Of a stretch of DNA of 64,000 nt, positions 11,501 to 22,199 are shown one piece after another. Each line of letters opens with the position of its first letter. The stretch's first letter is position 1. Location: positions 63,075,004 through 63,139,003 of the forward strand of contig NC_068359.1 in assembly GCF_020536995.1 (NCBI RefSeq), read 5' to 3'. The notes below the pieces were generated by a model. The model searched no databases. It was given only the letters and a program-made list of their open reading frames with translations, and had not been told where the DNA came from. The stretch comes from Dreissena polymorpha. Taxonomy: Eukaryota; Mollusca; Bivalvia; Myida; Dreissenidae. The position numbers were made by a program, and so were the translations under genes.

Positions 11501-14500
11501 CTGCTTTTGCTTTTAACTTTTTTTTTATTTTATCATTTAAATACCATTATAATGTTATAATCAATGTATGTAGCCTAAACAAACTGTGTTTGTCTTTTTC
11601 TAAATATTTACTTAATTGTTTGCTTGCTTTACTTTATTTTCTTAATACAATCTGAATTTACGATACGAATGTTCAACATGACACATATGTAGTCATACGT
11701 AAACTTAATTTCTTTCTTAAAGGATCTATAAGGCTCAAAATCTACGAAAAGTTCGTACAGAATTTCGTTAAATAAAGCTAACACCTAAACAACCAGTGTT
11801 CCTTCTAGCAATAGCCACAATTTCAACGCTAGATGCAGTATGATTACATAGATTTTTGTAGATACAAACTGCTCGTTTTTATTTATTTGTGACACAATTA
11901 ATTCCATTTTAATTTCCCGCGAATATATTTGTTCATACGACACACGAACACTAAATTGATACCATGTTAGTTTTTCATGTGTCGTATGAATACCTTTTGT
12001 TGCGGGAAATTAAAATAGAATTAAATATGCAAAACAATATTAACAAGACTTTTAAGAAAATCAGTTGTTTATAATGAAGAACATGCAATAAGCAAGGAAC
12101 AGATTGTCACAAAACAAGTTTTTTAATTTGAAAAAAAAAGTTGTAAAGGGAGACAACTAAACTGAATTTATTGTTAATAATTAGCCATCTTTGTTTCAAA
12201 ATATAGCTATTTTAAGTCGTGGCGACCTTGACCTTGTTGAGATTGACGTAATTCTTTCGTGCGACACACTGTCTAATGATGGTGAACAAATGGGCAAAAT
12301 GATTTTAAATCTCACAATGAATGACATAGTTAAGGCCCGGACAATCTCATTTAAGGCCATTTTTGACCTTTGAACTCAAAGTGTGACATTGGCCTTGGAG
12401 ATATCGACGTAATTCTTTCGTGCGACACACCGTCTAATGATGGTGAACAAATGTGCCAAATTATTATAAAATCTCACAATCAATGACATAGTTATGGCCC
12501 GGACAAGCTCATTTATGGCCATTTTTGACCTTTGAACTCAAAGTGTGACCTTGACCTTGGAGATATCGACGTAATTCTTTCGCGCGACACACCGCCTAAT
12601 GATGGTCAACAAATGTGCCAAATAATTTTAAAATCTCACAATGAACGACAAAGTTATGGCCCGGACAAGCTTGTTCCGACATTCGCCAATCTAATAACCA
12701 GATTCTTCCTTCGGAAAACCTGGTTAAAAACCTTGTTAAAAACGAGCATTTTGTATCTATAAATATCTATTTTACATGACCACATCTGGCGTTGAAATTT
12801 CGGCGATTTCTATAAGGAACAATGATTTTTAATTGTTTAGCTTTATTTTTACGAAATATTGTTCGAAATTTTCGTTGATTTTGAGTAGGAATTTTACTTT
12901 AAAAGTTCACTATACAGTTAAGATTTAAAATAAACTATTTAAACACGAACGCAGGGATGTTTTTTTCGGTAATTACGGATTGTCAATTTAATTAATTTAA
13001 TTTAATTAATTTATTGTAAAAGAAACACCATCTGCGATTGAGGAACACAAGCATTCCCGCAGTGGGAGACGATGTCCCAATGGTGGATTAAAAGTATTAA
13101 TTGGTATGTCTGTGACACCATATATCTCCACAGGCGTTGATGATGTTATTAAGATAAGATACCATGCCTCATCTGCTAATAACATAATAAAGACATTATT
13201 CATGCTGAGTTTTATCATAGACGTAGATCTTCGTCTCTGGTTGTATGACTCTTAAACAATGCAGATGGACCTTTTATTTAAAAAATACGAACTGTTATAT
13301 GATTATTGTATCGATAACAGAAACCATCTAAATTTTAAATATATTTAATAAAAATCGCGTCACTTCGTTTTATTATTCAGGGACTTATACAAACATATAG
13401 GTCCCTGCATTGTTCTTCAGTACCAAGATGGCAGCGCGCATGGGCGGTAATCCGGGAGTAAGCGATTTCTGGGATTGTCTATATGAAAGGTGTACTTATT
13501 ATTTCAAGGACACAGTCAAATAACGCAATATGCAATTTAAATATCAAGCAAATTCGTTGCTAAGGTAACGCATGAGCACGACATAATTATTCGGCGTTAG
13601 CTGTATACGCCAGCTTTTCACCTTAGCCTGACCTTTGTTAGCGTCCAATAGAATTCAAATAAAACTTCCCGCGGCCAAGTACAGATGAATACACTTCATT
13701 GACTGCATTGGCTGATTTGAGAATACGACCAGAACATTGGAAACATGTCCTCGTCTTTGTAACACTGTTTTACTGCGTGCTCAGCATGAAACAATTTTAT
13801 ATCTAATGAAAAGGCTTAATAGATAGAACAATTTTACACTCAATCTCGACATCAATACAGTTTGTGCGTCCACCTTTTATTTTCAGAAGATTTTCAGCGC
13901 GAGAACTTTTGCACTTAAAGGCTATGTTCTCATATTTAGTACTAACTTCCATATTCCTGTCAACATGTTAAAGTATAGAGAGCAGTGGAAGCGAAGACTC
14001 ACTTAAATGCAAAGCATTTCAACTCGCGAGGTATATCGGGTCAATTTGCGGCCACTGTGTGTGAATGTCAGAGTTTACATACAGGTCATCGCTGCGTCTC
14101 TACCCTATGTGCTGATCGGAGTTCTCGGCCAGGAAAATAATCGTTACATAATAAAGACGCTATAGCGTAAACTAGGTGAACTTGAATTTTCTTTAGACTA
14201 GACAGATGTTAAATGAAGATATCCAGCGATATCATATGGTATGTCAATAATAGATTCTTAATGTGTTTTACAACATTACCATGATAAATATTATTTTTAA
14301 TTAATTTAACATGAATTATGCCATCATATGGACTAATGAATTAAGCATGAGCGCAATGATTCTCGATACTGTTAATAATCGAATCAAATAGCAACGCCAG
14401 ACAAACCACTAAAACAGGTTTGTTCGAAGAACGCGCGTAGAAATATTTAAAATATGTACGGATACTTCGCGTGTGGCCGATTGACTCATATGTTTTAATT

Positions 14501-17404
14501 TCACTTCCATTCTTCTTTTGGTTTTCTGTTTTGTATCTATACGTTTATGACCAGCAATATGTAATAATGTAAAATAAGCCGCGAAAACTCCGCGTATCAT
14601 CCCGTACTGCGTTTGCTGCAGCTAAGAACTGCACAGAAAAAGACATTCACTATCTTTGATTTCATTCATTGATGTCTTTACCTTTCATTAACTGCAACCA
14701 CAATCAACGCCGTATATCTTTTTTAAAGATATTTCTTGTTTACTGATAACGCGATACTTATTTTATTTCCGACAATATTTCATGACATTACCCAGTGGGC
14801 ATACAAAACATTACCCGGACGTTTCGTCAAATGTTGCAGTTTGGTTGTCACAATTGTGTATGTGAAAGTTTTCCCGACGTTTTTTTCCAACGTTGCTGCA
14901 ACGTTGTATTTAGGTTGCATTCAAACGTTGCAATTTGGTTGTCTTAATGGTGTATATGAAAAGTTTTCCTGACGTTTTTTTCCAACGTTGCTGCAACGTT
15001 GTATTTAGGTTGAATTCAAACGTTGCAGTTTGGTTGTCACAATGGTGTATATGAAAGTTTTCCCGACGTTTTTTTCCAACGTTGCTGCAACGTTGTATTT
15101 AGGTTGCATTCAAACGTTGCAGTTTGGTTGTCAAAATGGTGTATTTGAAAGTTTTCCGGACGTTTTTTCCCAACGTTGCTGCAATCTTGTATTTAGGTTT
15201 TCAAACGTTGCAGTTTGGTTGTCACAATGGTGTATATGAAAGTTTTCCCGACAATTTTTTTTCAAACGTTGTTGGAATGTTGCATTTAGGTTTTAAATAA
15301 TATTTAAAAAAAATAAACAAACAAACTATTAACTGCTCTTTCGAGTATTATCGGCAGATATGCACTCTGTCGAGTCCGTTTCCTAGAAAGAACCATTACT
15401 TGGTGTCTAAAGAGAAGATAATAAAACGCTCCCCGACTAGGAATCGTACTTTATAATAATACAGTTCATGCATAGCTTCAATGAAAATATGATTTCTTGT
15501 AAATTTTAGAAATTCAATTTTTGTAATTTTACAGATCAGTTGCTTAAACTTAAATATGAACTTTAACTCAAAATCGCCGGATAAAATATTTTGTTTAAGT
15601 TGTGTTATGTATTAAAATGGTAGAATCTAGTTTCAAAGCTTCAAAAAAAAAATAGTCAACATTTTAGTCTGAAACTTTCAATTGTCGCCGTGGTATAGTG
15701 GATGAGGTGTCTGCCCAGCGATCGGGATTTGGTGGGTTCTATTCCCACTCGTTTAGTTTAAACCTATTTATTTCAGCTCGATTGCATCGAAAGCCTAAGG
15801 CTTATACAAATGCTCTCGAGTCCGTTTCCTGGGCCTAGAACCAGTACTTGGTGTCTTTGGGGGAGATCTAAAGAACGCTCCCTCGGTGGGGATCGAACCC
15901 GTGACCTCTCGGTCGCTAGGCGGACACCATACCCGTTACACCACGGCGACACTCGTTTCATTAACTCCTCTATAGACATCAAATAATGGTTCTTTCTAAG
16001 AAACGAACTCGATTATGTACATAACTGCCGATAATAATCGAAAGAGCGGTTGGCAGTAAATATTTTTTTAAATTGTATATCATTTTAAAAAATTGAATTT
16101 AAAAATACTGCGTTCTAATGCGACCTAAATACAACGTTGCAGCATCGTTTGGAAAAAAAAACGTTGCAGCAACGTTTGGAAAAAAACGTCGGGAAAACTT
16201 TCTTTTAGATCATTGGTACAACCAAACTGCAGCAACGTTGGATGCCTACTGGGTAAATGTGCTGTAAAGAACTTTGGATCCATCTTGTTTGCTAGAACAC
16301 ACAAACGTCAGACTGATCTGAAATACGTTATAGAAAGTGGTTGATTGTTATTGTCTCTAAATAGCTGGCCATTTCTGGGGGTGGAAATGCGTAAATATTT
16401 TATCAACGCGTGAACTGGACATACCTTTTTGTTTGATTGGCGTGCAAGGGGAATAACTGAGACTTGCCCATGCGAATGTTTATAATTGCGTAATGTAATG
16501 GAAACCGAAAAAACGTGTGACTTTTTGTATTTGAAGTTAATATCTTCCCGTTTAATGGTGTTCTGAAAACCTTTCGGTGAATGTGCCAATTTGCCTACCC
16601 GAAATAGGCCGAAAAAGGCTACTAAAACATAGCTCGCATGAGAATGCACGAGTATTTGTCTTATAAAGTGGCTTGAAGTTACTGTATGATATTTCCTACA
16701 TTATGAATTGTAAAAGGACAGTGTGTGTCCAGTTGTTTATGCCATGAAACATTTTCTTTACAATGAAAGACTCTGAAGGGGAGGCCAAGCCGTGGACCTT
16801 GTGAATGTAGTTTATTGCAGAGGTATATGAAGTTATTGTGGATGCCCTAAGATTACGTTTGTGGCAAACAACGATGAACTGAGCAAGCTGCTCTGTAGAC
16901 ACAGGTAACAAAAGAGAATTAGAGTAATAGGTATCATGAAAATTCCTATAATGTTTGATTGCATATGTATAGCTACATTTGGTTGATGAAGCCAGGATAT
17001 TTATTTGGTATTTTTAGTAAATACCGGCATGTTTGACGTTTGACACGCCATAAACATTAAGGAGCTGAACGGAGATTTATTTAGCTAGCAGGGATATGCC
17101 TTTTGTGTACGGGAAATTTAAAAAATGTAGATGCTCGCAAAATTTAAGTCAATCGAAAACAAGTTTTTTACTTGCAAGCTATCTTGTTTCAGGAGTTTTC
17201 ACAATATTCGCCCCAAATAACGCAGCGTTTGACAAACTTCCGGCCTCCGTCCTGCAGGCGTTGCAGACAGACGCCGCTCTCCTCAAAAGTGTTCTACTGT
17301 ATCACGTGGTTGCGGGCCGAGTGATGCGGGCAAATATGACAGGTGAACACAAAGAGACATCCGTTCAGGGAAAGCCAATCAGAATCAACTTCTACAACCT
17401 CCAT
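8452..17404 (+). CDS. Secreted fasciclin (FAS1) domain protein, spliced, 3' part missing
   Basis: Two exons join in phase: 8452-8599 (49 codons plus one base) and 17193-17404 (two bases plus 70 codons), giving 120 residues. Residues 1-18 (MLQHLAILLAVSIGGCRA) are a signal peptide. From residue 19 the sequence is a FAS1 domain: LSTVQTLAGDPHFSTLVSLV, AGLADTLNNG, then across the junction the H1 motif GVFTIFAPNNAAF, the YHVV motif, and VQGKPIRINFYNLH. FAS1 proteins (periostin, TGFBI, fasciclin and many molluscan matrix proteins) act outside the cell in adhesion or matrix assembly. The domain stops before its last strands and the C-terminal H2 motif, so at least one more exon is needed; I did not find it in the window. 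Exon 1 lies in a different frame from the longest open frame there. The 8.6-kb intron is filled with transposons. Confidence 0.85.
9100..9178 (-). repeat. Short interspersed repeat with YY1-like box, copy 1
   Basis: Matches, inverted, the block at 13410-13495. Shared pieces are the GACAATCCCAGAA region, the GGCGGTAA region and CAAGATTGCGGCG against CAAGATGGCAGCG. The CCGCCATATTGG box resembles a YY1 site. Confidence 0.5.
9179..9242. repeat. Perfect 28-bp inverted repeat with G-rich loop
   Basis: Arms 9179-9206 and 9215-9242 are exact reverse complements (AATTTGACAGATAACAGCG... outward), separated by the 8-base loop GGGGGGCG. The RNA would be a stable hairpin with an unbroken 28-bp stem. Confidence 0.9.
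9284..10804 (+). mobile_element. Helentron-like non-autonomous element, copy 1
   Basis: One of four copies of a family. The 5' end is TCGGCGTAAGCTG after a T run; the 3' end is ACGCCGTATATC followed by a hairpin (stem ATATCTTT / AAAGATAT, loop TTT) and TTCTTGTT. A 5' TC, a 3' hairpin close to the end, short subterminal inverted CGGCGT and insertion between T's are all features of the Helitron/Helentron group. No coding capacity was seen. This copy carries about 0.44 kb of extra sequence (roughly 10000-10440) absent from the 13.6-kb copy. Confidence 0.6.
10805..11897. other. AT-rich intron DNA with degenerate repeats
   Basis: Inside the FAS1 intron. Phrases such as TAAAAAGTTTATATCT, TAGCCGAAATAAAATTTGTGA and CAGGAGATATTAAATAGCGA recur three or four times at about 170-190-base spacing, an old decayed tandem array. 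No coding signal. Confidence 0.4.
11898..12024. mobile_element. Small palindromic MITE
   Basis: The left arm TTCCATTTTAATTTCCCGCG...GTTCATACGACACA is mirrored by TGTGTCGTATGAATA...GCGGGAAATTAAAATAGAA, with a short centre at about 11955-11975. The arms are imperfect (about 45 bases each). Confidence 0.6.
12108..12735 (+). mobile_element. Pearl-like tandem-core element with three cores
   Basis: Head: ATTGTCACAAAACAAG and GGAGACAACTAAACTG. Three tandem cores of about 163 bases follow (12215-12700), each with GACCTTGACCTTG, GACGTAATTCTTTCG and TGATGGTGAACAAATG. Tail: ACAAGCTTGTTCC... CTTCCTTCGGAAAACCTGGT. The same head and tail flank an empty version at 32720-32915. The plan (head, about 160-bp tandem cores, tail) is that of the bivalve Pearl family, often treated as Helitron-derived. 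Confidence 0.7.
12736..13409. other. Intron DNA, no feature recognised
   Basis: FAS1 intron. A TTAATTTAATTAATTTAATT low-complexity patch lies at about 12985-13015. Nothing else was recognised. Confidence 0.4.
13410..13495 (+). repeat. Short interspersed repeat with YY1-like box, copy 2
   Basis: Inverted partner of 9100-9178. Contains ACCAAGATGGCAGCGCGCAT and a TCTGGGATTGTCT end. The CAAGATGGC box resembles a YY1 site. Confidence 0.5.
13591..14740 (+). mobile_element. Helentron-like non-autonomous element, copy 2
   Basis: About 1.15 kb with the family's 5' TCGGCGT end and 3' hairpin (ATATCTTT-TTT-AAAGATAT) followed by TTCTTGTT. It serves as the reference for the family because no large insertion is visible in it. 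No open frame of note. Confidence 0.6.
14788..16256. mobile_element. Foldback-type DNA element with tandem-repeat arms
   Basis: Ends TTACCCAGTGGGCAT (14788) and, inverted, TTACCCAGTAGGCAT (16256). The left arm holds five tandem units of about 92 bases (14828-15295) with TTTTCCCGACGTTTTTTTCC and AACGTTGCTGCAACGTTG. The right arm (16110-16240) holds two such units inverted. Both arms also carry inverted CGAGTCCGTTTCCTAGAAAG-like sequence. Long inverted arms built of tandem units are typical of foldback elements. The central part contains tRNA-headed SINE sequence. No transposase. Confidence 0.65.
15683..15952. mobile_element. Two convergent tRNA-derived SINE heads
   Basis: On the plus strand GTCGCCGTGGTATAGTGG (15683) with a B box GGTTCTATTCC (about 15733). 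On the minus strand GTCGCCGTGGTGTAACGGG starting near 15950 with a B box GGTTCGATCCC at 15898-15888, followed by a body reading ACCAAGTACTGGTTCTAGG. Both look like RNA polymerase III promoters of a tRNA-derived SINE. The minus copy runs to about 15780. A bivalve RUDI/V-SINE identity is possible but unproven. I do not call a functional tRNA because no clean anticodon arm forms. Confidence 0.6.
16308..16930 (-). mobile_element. Fossil tyrosine-recombinase fragment (DIRS- or Crypton-type element)
   Basis: Minus-strand protein pieces match a phage-integrase-type tyrosine recombinase: a core-binding region (LAQFIVVCHKRNLRASTI, AINYIHKVHGL) upstream, then the start of the catalytic domain with ASYVLVAFFGLFRVGKL, whose Arg is the expected first catalytic residue, and later CPVHALIKYLR. 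Only part of one element is present and it is broken; no ends were found. Age looks old. Such integrases occur in DIRS retroelements and in Crypton DNA transposons; the fragment alone does not decide which. Confidence 0.65.
17193..17404 (+). CDS. FAS1 protein exon 2 (H1 motif, YH motif)
   Basis: The acceptor TTGTTTCAG ends at 17192 and the donor GTACGT starts at 17405. In the frame set by exon 1 it reads VFTIFAPNNAAFDKLPASVL, then LLKSVLLYHVVAGRVM and a charged segment. TIFAPNNAAF is the conserved H1 box and Tyr-His the integrin-linked YH motif of FAS1 domains. The exon ends in phase 0. Reading through the donor reaches a stop within about 50 bases with no similarity, which supports splicing. 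Confidence 0.88.
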
Positions 17405-17499
17405 GTACGTCGCTCTAATATATCATGTACATGTTTTATTCCATGTGTTGATTAAATGTACGGTGTCGATATATCATGTGAGATCCAAAACCTTGCAAG

Positions 17500-18430
17500 T
17501 TCGGTAATTTTCGATATTCGCCAATGTTGAAGGTGGCCGGATGTAACGTAGGCATCATAGAGCGAGAAAACGCGCTTTCGGAGATAGAGAATCTTTTGAA
17601 GTAAAACCACCCAATTACAGCTATGTAAGTTTTGGTGTTTAATTGAAAAAAAACAACAACAACGAAATACAAAGGAAATTCGATGAAACTTTCCAGTCTA
17701 ATAGTGGCACCGTGACCGCTGCATGATTCCGGTTCAGTTTCGCTTTATTATGACATCAGTGACGTCGCACTGATGACAACTCTGTTCGGAACATTGGCAT
17801 TAGTCTTGTGCCGAGGTTGAAAGTAGCCGAATGTACCGTCGGTCTGCATGAGCGAGAAAACGCGTATTCGCACTAAAAAATATATCAGAAGAAAAGATAC
17901 TACAGCTAGGATGCGCGCTTTTTCGTTTCAATTATAAAATAAAATAAAATATTGAGGCCTTTCGATGAAACTGTTCAGTCTTATAGAGGCATTTGGGCCG
18001 CTGCTGTCGGTGCAGTCTTTCTTTTATGGAGACGTGTTGAAATCATTTTGCATTCTTAATCATATCCCTTTGTAACATTTTTCGTATAAAAACAGAACAA
18101 GATATCTAAAACATGTTAAGTTTTCAGCTATTATATAGTCTTGACCAAAGTTCAGGGTCAGACATGACTTCAAGAACTGTACCAGAGATATAAAGTAACA
18201 ATTCTTACAAAAAAATCGCAAATAATAACGAATATAAAGCTGTGCTATTGTAAAATGATCCGAATTAAAGTATCCGAAATTATGGTCTCTGAATAAGGAA
18301 TTGGGCGTAAAGTTAGTTCCTTATTCGGAAGTCTGTATTTCGGACGATAACTTTCGGATATGTTGTATTTTAGATGGTGTGTTGGTTATTTAGTTTGTAT
18401 ACATGTATGTTATATGGACGTATTCTGTCA
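17500..18430 (+). repeat. Complex repeat unit, copy 1
   Basis: Just after FAS1 exon 2. Contains GTTGAAGGTGGCCGGATGTA, GAGCGAGAAAACGCG and GACGTCAGTGACGTCGC-like phrases (17515-18060), then a 400-base block with ACTTCAAGAACTGTACCAGA and AAAGCTGTGCTATTGTAAAATGATCC (in part). Related copies lie at 20280-21330, 21640-21920 and, inverted for the last block, 23515-23060. Confidence 0.6.
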
Positions 18431-18619
18431 TATTTCTTTTTATATTATATGTGACGATACACGTAGAACACAAGTATTATGTAGACGATAATAAGGAAAT
18501 GGTATAACCTTACTCAAACATAAATTGAAATTAGCCATAAAATATTAAATGTCGATTAAAATCATGGTTTATGTAGGTTCGATGTTAAAACTTTTTAATC
18601 AATTATGTTTCTACCTAGT

Positions 18620-18960
18620 GTTATTTAATAATAATACAGTTCCTTATTAAGTGCGAAAAAGGAATAAGGAACTGGTCCCTTATTTCTAATTTAAATCGAA
18701 TAAGGAACTGGCTTTTTCATACTAAACAAACTATTAAAATGAACCAAAGAGACCAATAAATCAATGACAATCATTGTAAATTTAGGTTGGGTATCAAAAT
18801 CATTAATTGCAGTACATCTCTACTATGTTTTATTTAATCATAACCTAGTTCCTTATTCGGAAAGGAATAGGGAACTGGTTCCTTATTCCTTATTCAAATC
18901 GAATAAGGAACTGGCATTTTCATACTTAAAAAAAACATAAAATGAAACAAAGAGACCAGC
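18620..18960 (-). repeat. AATAAGG palindrome satellite, two inverted units
   Basis: Two units of about 200 bases carrying AGTTCCTTATTC and GAATAAGGAACTGGC, in the opposite orientation to the array at 22200-24150. Between palindromes runs the linker with CATACTAAACAAACTATTAA and GTACATCTCTACTATG. Confidence 0.7.
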
Positions 18961-19014
18961 AAATTAATGGAAATCATTGTTAACGTAGGTTGGGTATAAA
19001 ACAAGGATATCAGT

Positions 19015-20080
19015 AAAACCGATGGATGCTCCCCAATCATGCTTTGTCGATAAATGGATTAATTGTGTAAAAAAAGTGTGACCTTGAGAATATCTATTTT
19101 TAGCCTCGGTGACCTTGACCCTAGTGACCGCAAACCTCATCAAAAAAGTCCATGCAAGGTACCTAAAAGCCAAATATGTAAGGGATCGTTGAAATATTGA
19201 AGTCGCTATGAGGAAACCGTAAGAGAAGTGTGACGGCCGCAGTGACATAAAACCTCATCAAAAGGTAGATGTTCATGCAAAGTACCTACACGCCAAACAT
19301 GTAAGAGATCGGTAAAATATTCAAGGCGCTGTGAAAAACTGTAATAAAATTGTGACGGAAAAAAATCTATTATCAGTCTCGGTGACCTTTACATTGACCG
19401 CAGTTACCTCAAATTTCATCAAAAGGTTGAGGTCCGTGCAAGATACCTACATGTCAAGTATGTAAGAGATCAGTCAAATATTGAAGGCGCTGTGAAAAAC
19501 TGTAACAAAAGTGTGACGGAAAAAAAATAATATTATCAGCCTCGGTGACCTTGACATTGACCGCAGTGACATCAAATTTCATCAGGATGTAGAGGTCCAT
19601 GCAAGGTACCTACATTCCAAATATGTAAGAGATCGGCAAATATTGAAGGCGCTGTGAGAAACTGTAAGAAAAGTGCGCCAAAAAAAATTAGCCTCGGTGA
19701 CCTTCACCTTGACCGCATTGATCTCAACCCGCCTCAAAAGGTAGAGATCCATGCAAGGTACCTACATGTCAAGTATATTAGAGATCGGTAAAATATTGAA
19801 GGCGCTGTGAGAAACTGTAAGAAACGTGTGATGGAAAAAAAATATTATTAGCCTCGGTGACCTTGACCGCAGGGACCTCAACCTAATCAAGGGTAGAGGT
19901 CCATGCAAGGTACCTACAAGCAATATGTAATAGATTGGTAAAGTATTGAAGGCGCTGTGAGAGACTGTAATAAAAAATGACGGAAAAAATAATATATTAG
20001 TAGCCTCGGTGACCATGACCGCAGTGACCTCAAATCTCATCAAAAGGTAGAGATCCATGCAAGGTAACTACATGCCAAAA
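19015..20080 (+). mobile_element. Pearl-like element with about seven tandem cores
   Basis: Head near 19015 (GGATGCTCCCCAATCATG), then about seven cores of 145-160 bases, each starting near CCTCGGTGACCTTGACCGCA and containing AGGTCCATGCAAGGTACCTA, AAGAGATCGGTAAAATATTG and GGCGCTGTGAGAAACTGTAA. Core starts are near 19100, 19235, 19380, 19535, 19690, 19850 and 20005. No tail was found; the array runs out into the satellite block. Confidence 0.65.
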
Positions 20081-20279
20081 AATAAAGAACTGACATTTTC
20101 TTACACACACACATACAAATAAAATGAACCAAAGAGATCTATCAATGAAAATCATTTTAAATGTAGGTTTGGTATTAAAAATATGTATCGTAGCACATTT
20201 CTAAATAGTTTTTTTTTGCGTCATCCATTTTTTGTGGAAAAAGTAACCAGGTGCACTGTCTTCGGAACAAAAAGGACAG

Positions 20280-21330
20280 GTAACCACCAAGACCAGCGCT
20301 TTTTTGTCGTTTATCACGACCTTTAATCTGGTGGCAATGCTGAAGATCACCGGATGTTCTGTTGGCATCAAAGATGAAGAAGAGGCGTTTTCGGAGATAG
20401 AGCATATATTTAAATATAAGCACTCAAGTAAAGCTGGTATACGCATTTGTTTTTTAATTAAAATTCAAAATACGGAGGAATCTCTATGAAACTTTCCAGA
20501 GCCCTGTGAGTCGCTGCTTCCGGTGCAGTCTCTCCTTTATGGTGACGTCAGTGACGTCGCCCTGACGAGAACGCTGTCTGAAATATTCCACCAGCATTCG
20601 GTACGAATGAAGTCGGAACTGTTACGATAAGATCGGCGAGGGACTATTTACCAAAGAAGCTATCACCGTTTTGTAGACCCCACAGTCAATAGTCGTGTTC
20701 TGAGTTTAAAGGTCGCCGGATATACCGTTGGTCTGAATGAGTGAGAAAACGCGTTTTCGCACTTAAACAAATCTATTAAGAAAACACACTTTTTACAGCT
20801 AGTATGCGCGCATGCGTTTGAAGTATAAAATAAAATATTGAGGCATCTCGATTAAACTTTAAAATCTACTTTAGGAACCGAGACAGCTGCTTCCGTTGCA
20901 GTATTGCTTTCATGTTGACGCATTAAAATCGCTTTGCATCTGTAATCATATCCCTTTCTAACTGTTTATGTATAAGAACGGAATGGGATAGCTAAAACAT
21001 GACTAGTATTTAGCTATCGGATAGTCTTCTACAGAAGTTAGGGTCAGAGAAAAACTTCAAGAACTGTATCAGAGATATAAATTTAAAAAAAATCTTACAT
21101 TGAAAAATAACCAATAATAAAAAAATATAAAGCTGCGCTATTCTAGAATGATCCGAATTTAAATAAATATCTGAAATTATGGCCTCTGAATAAAGAATTG
21201 GCGTTAAGTTAGTTCCTGATTCAGAAGCCTGGATTTCGGACAATCGCTTTCAGATATGTTCTATTTAAGATGTAGCGTGGGTTATTTAAGCTTGATAATG
21301 TTCTATGGAAAGGTTCGTTAACATTTCTAC
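20280..21330 (+). repeat. Complex repeat unit, copy 2
   Basis: Second copy of the 17.5-kb unit: CACCGGATGTTCTGTTGGCA, GTTTTCGGAGATAGAGCA, GACGTCAGTGACGTCGC, then the 400-base block with GAACTGTATCAGAGATATAA and GCTGCGCTATTCTAGAATGA. The last block (20930-21330) is the partner of the inverted block at 23060-23515. Confidence 0.6.
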
Positions 21331-21639
21331 AGTATATAATATTTTGCGATCAGCGCTAAAAATAAGTATTATGAAGACGATAGTAAGAGACTGGCCTTTT
21401 CATAATCAAACATAAATAAAGTAACCAAACATTAATGAACGTCAATGTTAACCATGGTGTATGTAAGTTGGATTTAAAAAAATCTTCTTGCCGTACAATT
21501 CTACTTTATTTATTAAAATGATAACCCAGTTCCCGTTTTCTGCTAAAAAATGCATAAGTTACCAGTTGCTATAACTTAGGAAAAATACCGGTATTCCTGG
21601 CAATCAGATAATAGTAGAAAAGCACGATTTCTTCGCTTC

Positions 21640-21920
21640 CCGTGACCTTTTATCGCGCGCCAATGTTGTAAATTGCCGGATATACTGTTTGAATCAAAGA
21701 TCGAGAAAACGCGTTCCCAGTCATAGAACATCTGTTTAAATTCAAGCACTCAATTACGGATTGTTTACGCATTTCTTAATGAAACTGTCCAGTATAATAG
21801 AGGCACCCGGATCGCTGCTTACGGTGCAGTCTCGCCTTGATGGTGACGTCAATCATGTCTTACTGACGGCAACGTTGTCCTAAATATATCTGATGGTCCC
21901 CTAATATATCGTTGGTCTGC
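21640..21920 (+). repeat. Complex repeat unit, partial copy 3
   Basis: Shorter copy with AATGTTGTAAATTGCCGGAT, GATCGAGAAAACGCG and GGTGACGTCAATCATGTC. It lacks the 400-base second block. Confidence 0.5.
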
Positions 21921-22199
21921 ACGAGCGAGAGATATTAATTAACATTCGAATGTTTAAAACAGTCAATTACACATTTTTTTAAAAGCCAGTACCTAATTCT
22001 ACTGTAGCATAGATGCGATATTCACCCCTCCTTGTTTATTTGATTTTTAAAGTGCACGCCTCTTTTTTCTATCTTGTCCCCATGACAAACTTAGTCGAGG
22101 GAACGACTTTCTACGCACTGCAATTAATAATTGTATACCCGTCCAACATATTCAATAATTTTCGTTTAGTTATTCGTCTCGTTGGTTCATTTTGATTTA

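Noticed and set aside
15683-15755. A functional tRNA gene
   Set aside because: A and B boxes are present but no proper anticodon arm or acceptor pairing was found; SINE head preferred.
15773-15982. Frame reading SPWCNGYGVRLATERSRV
   Set aside because: A classic artefact of translating a tRNA-like SINE head on its sense strand.
19015-20080. CRISPR-like array
   Set aside because: Period, lack of unique spacers and animal context point to a tandem satellite or Pearl-like core.
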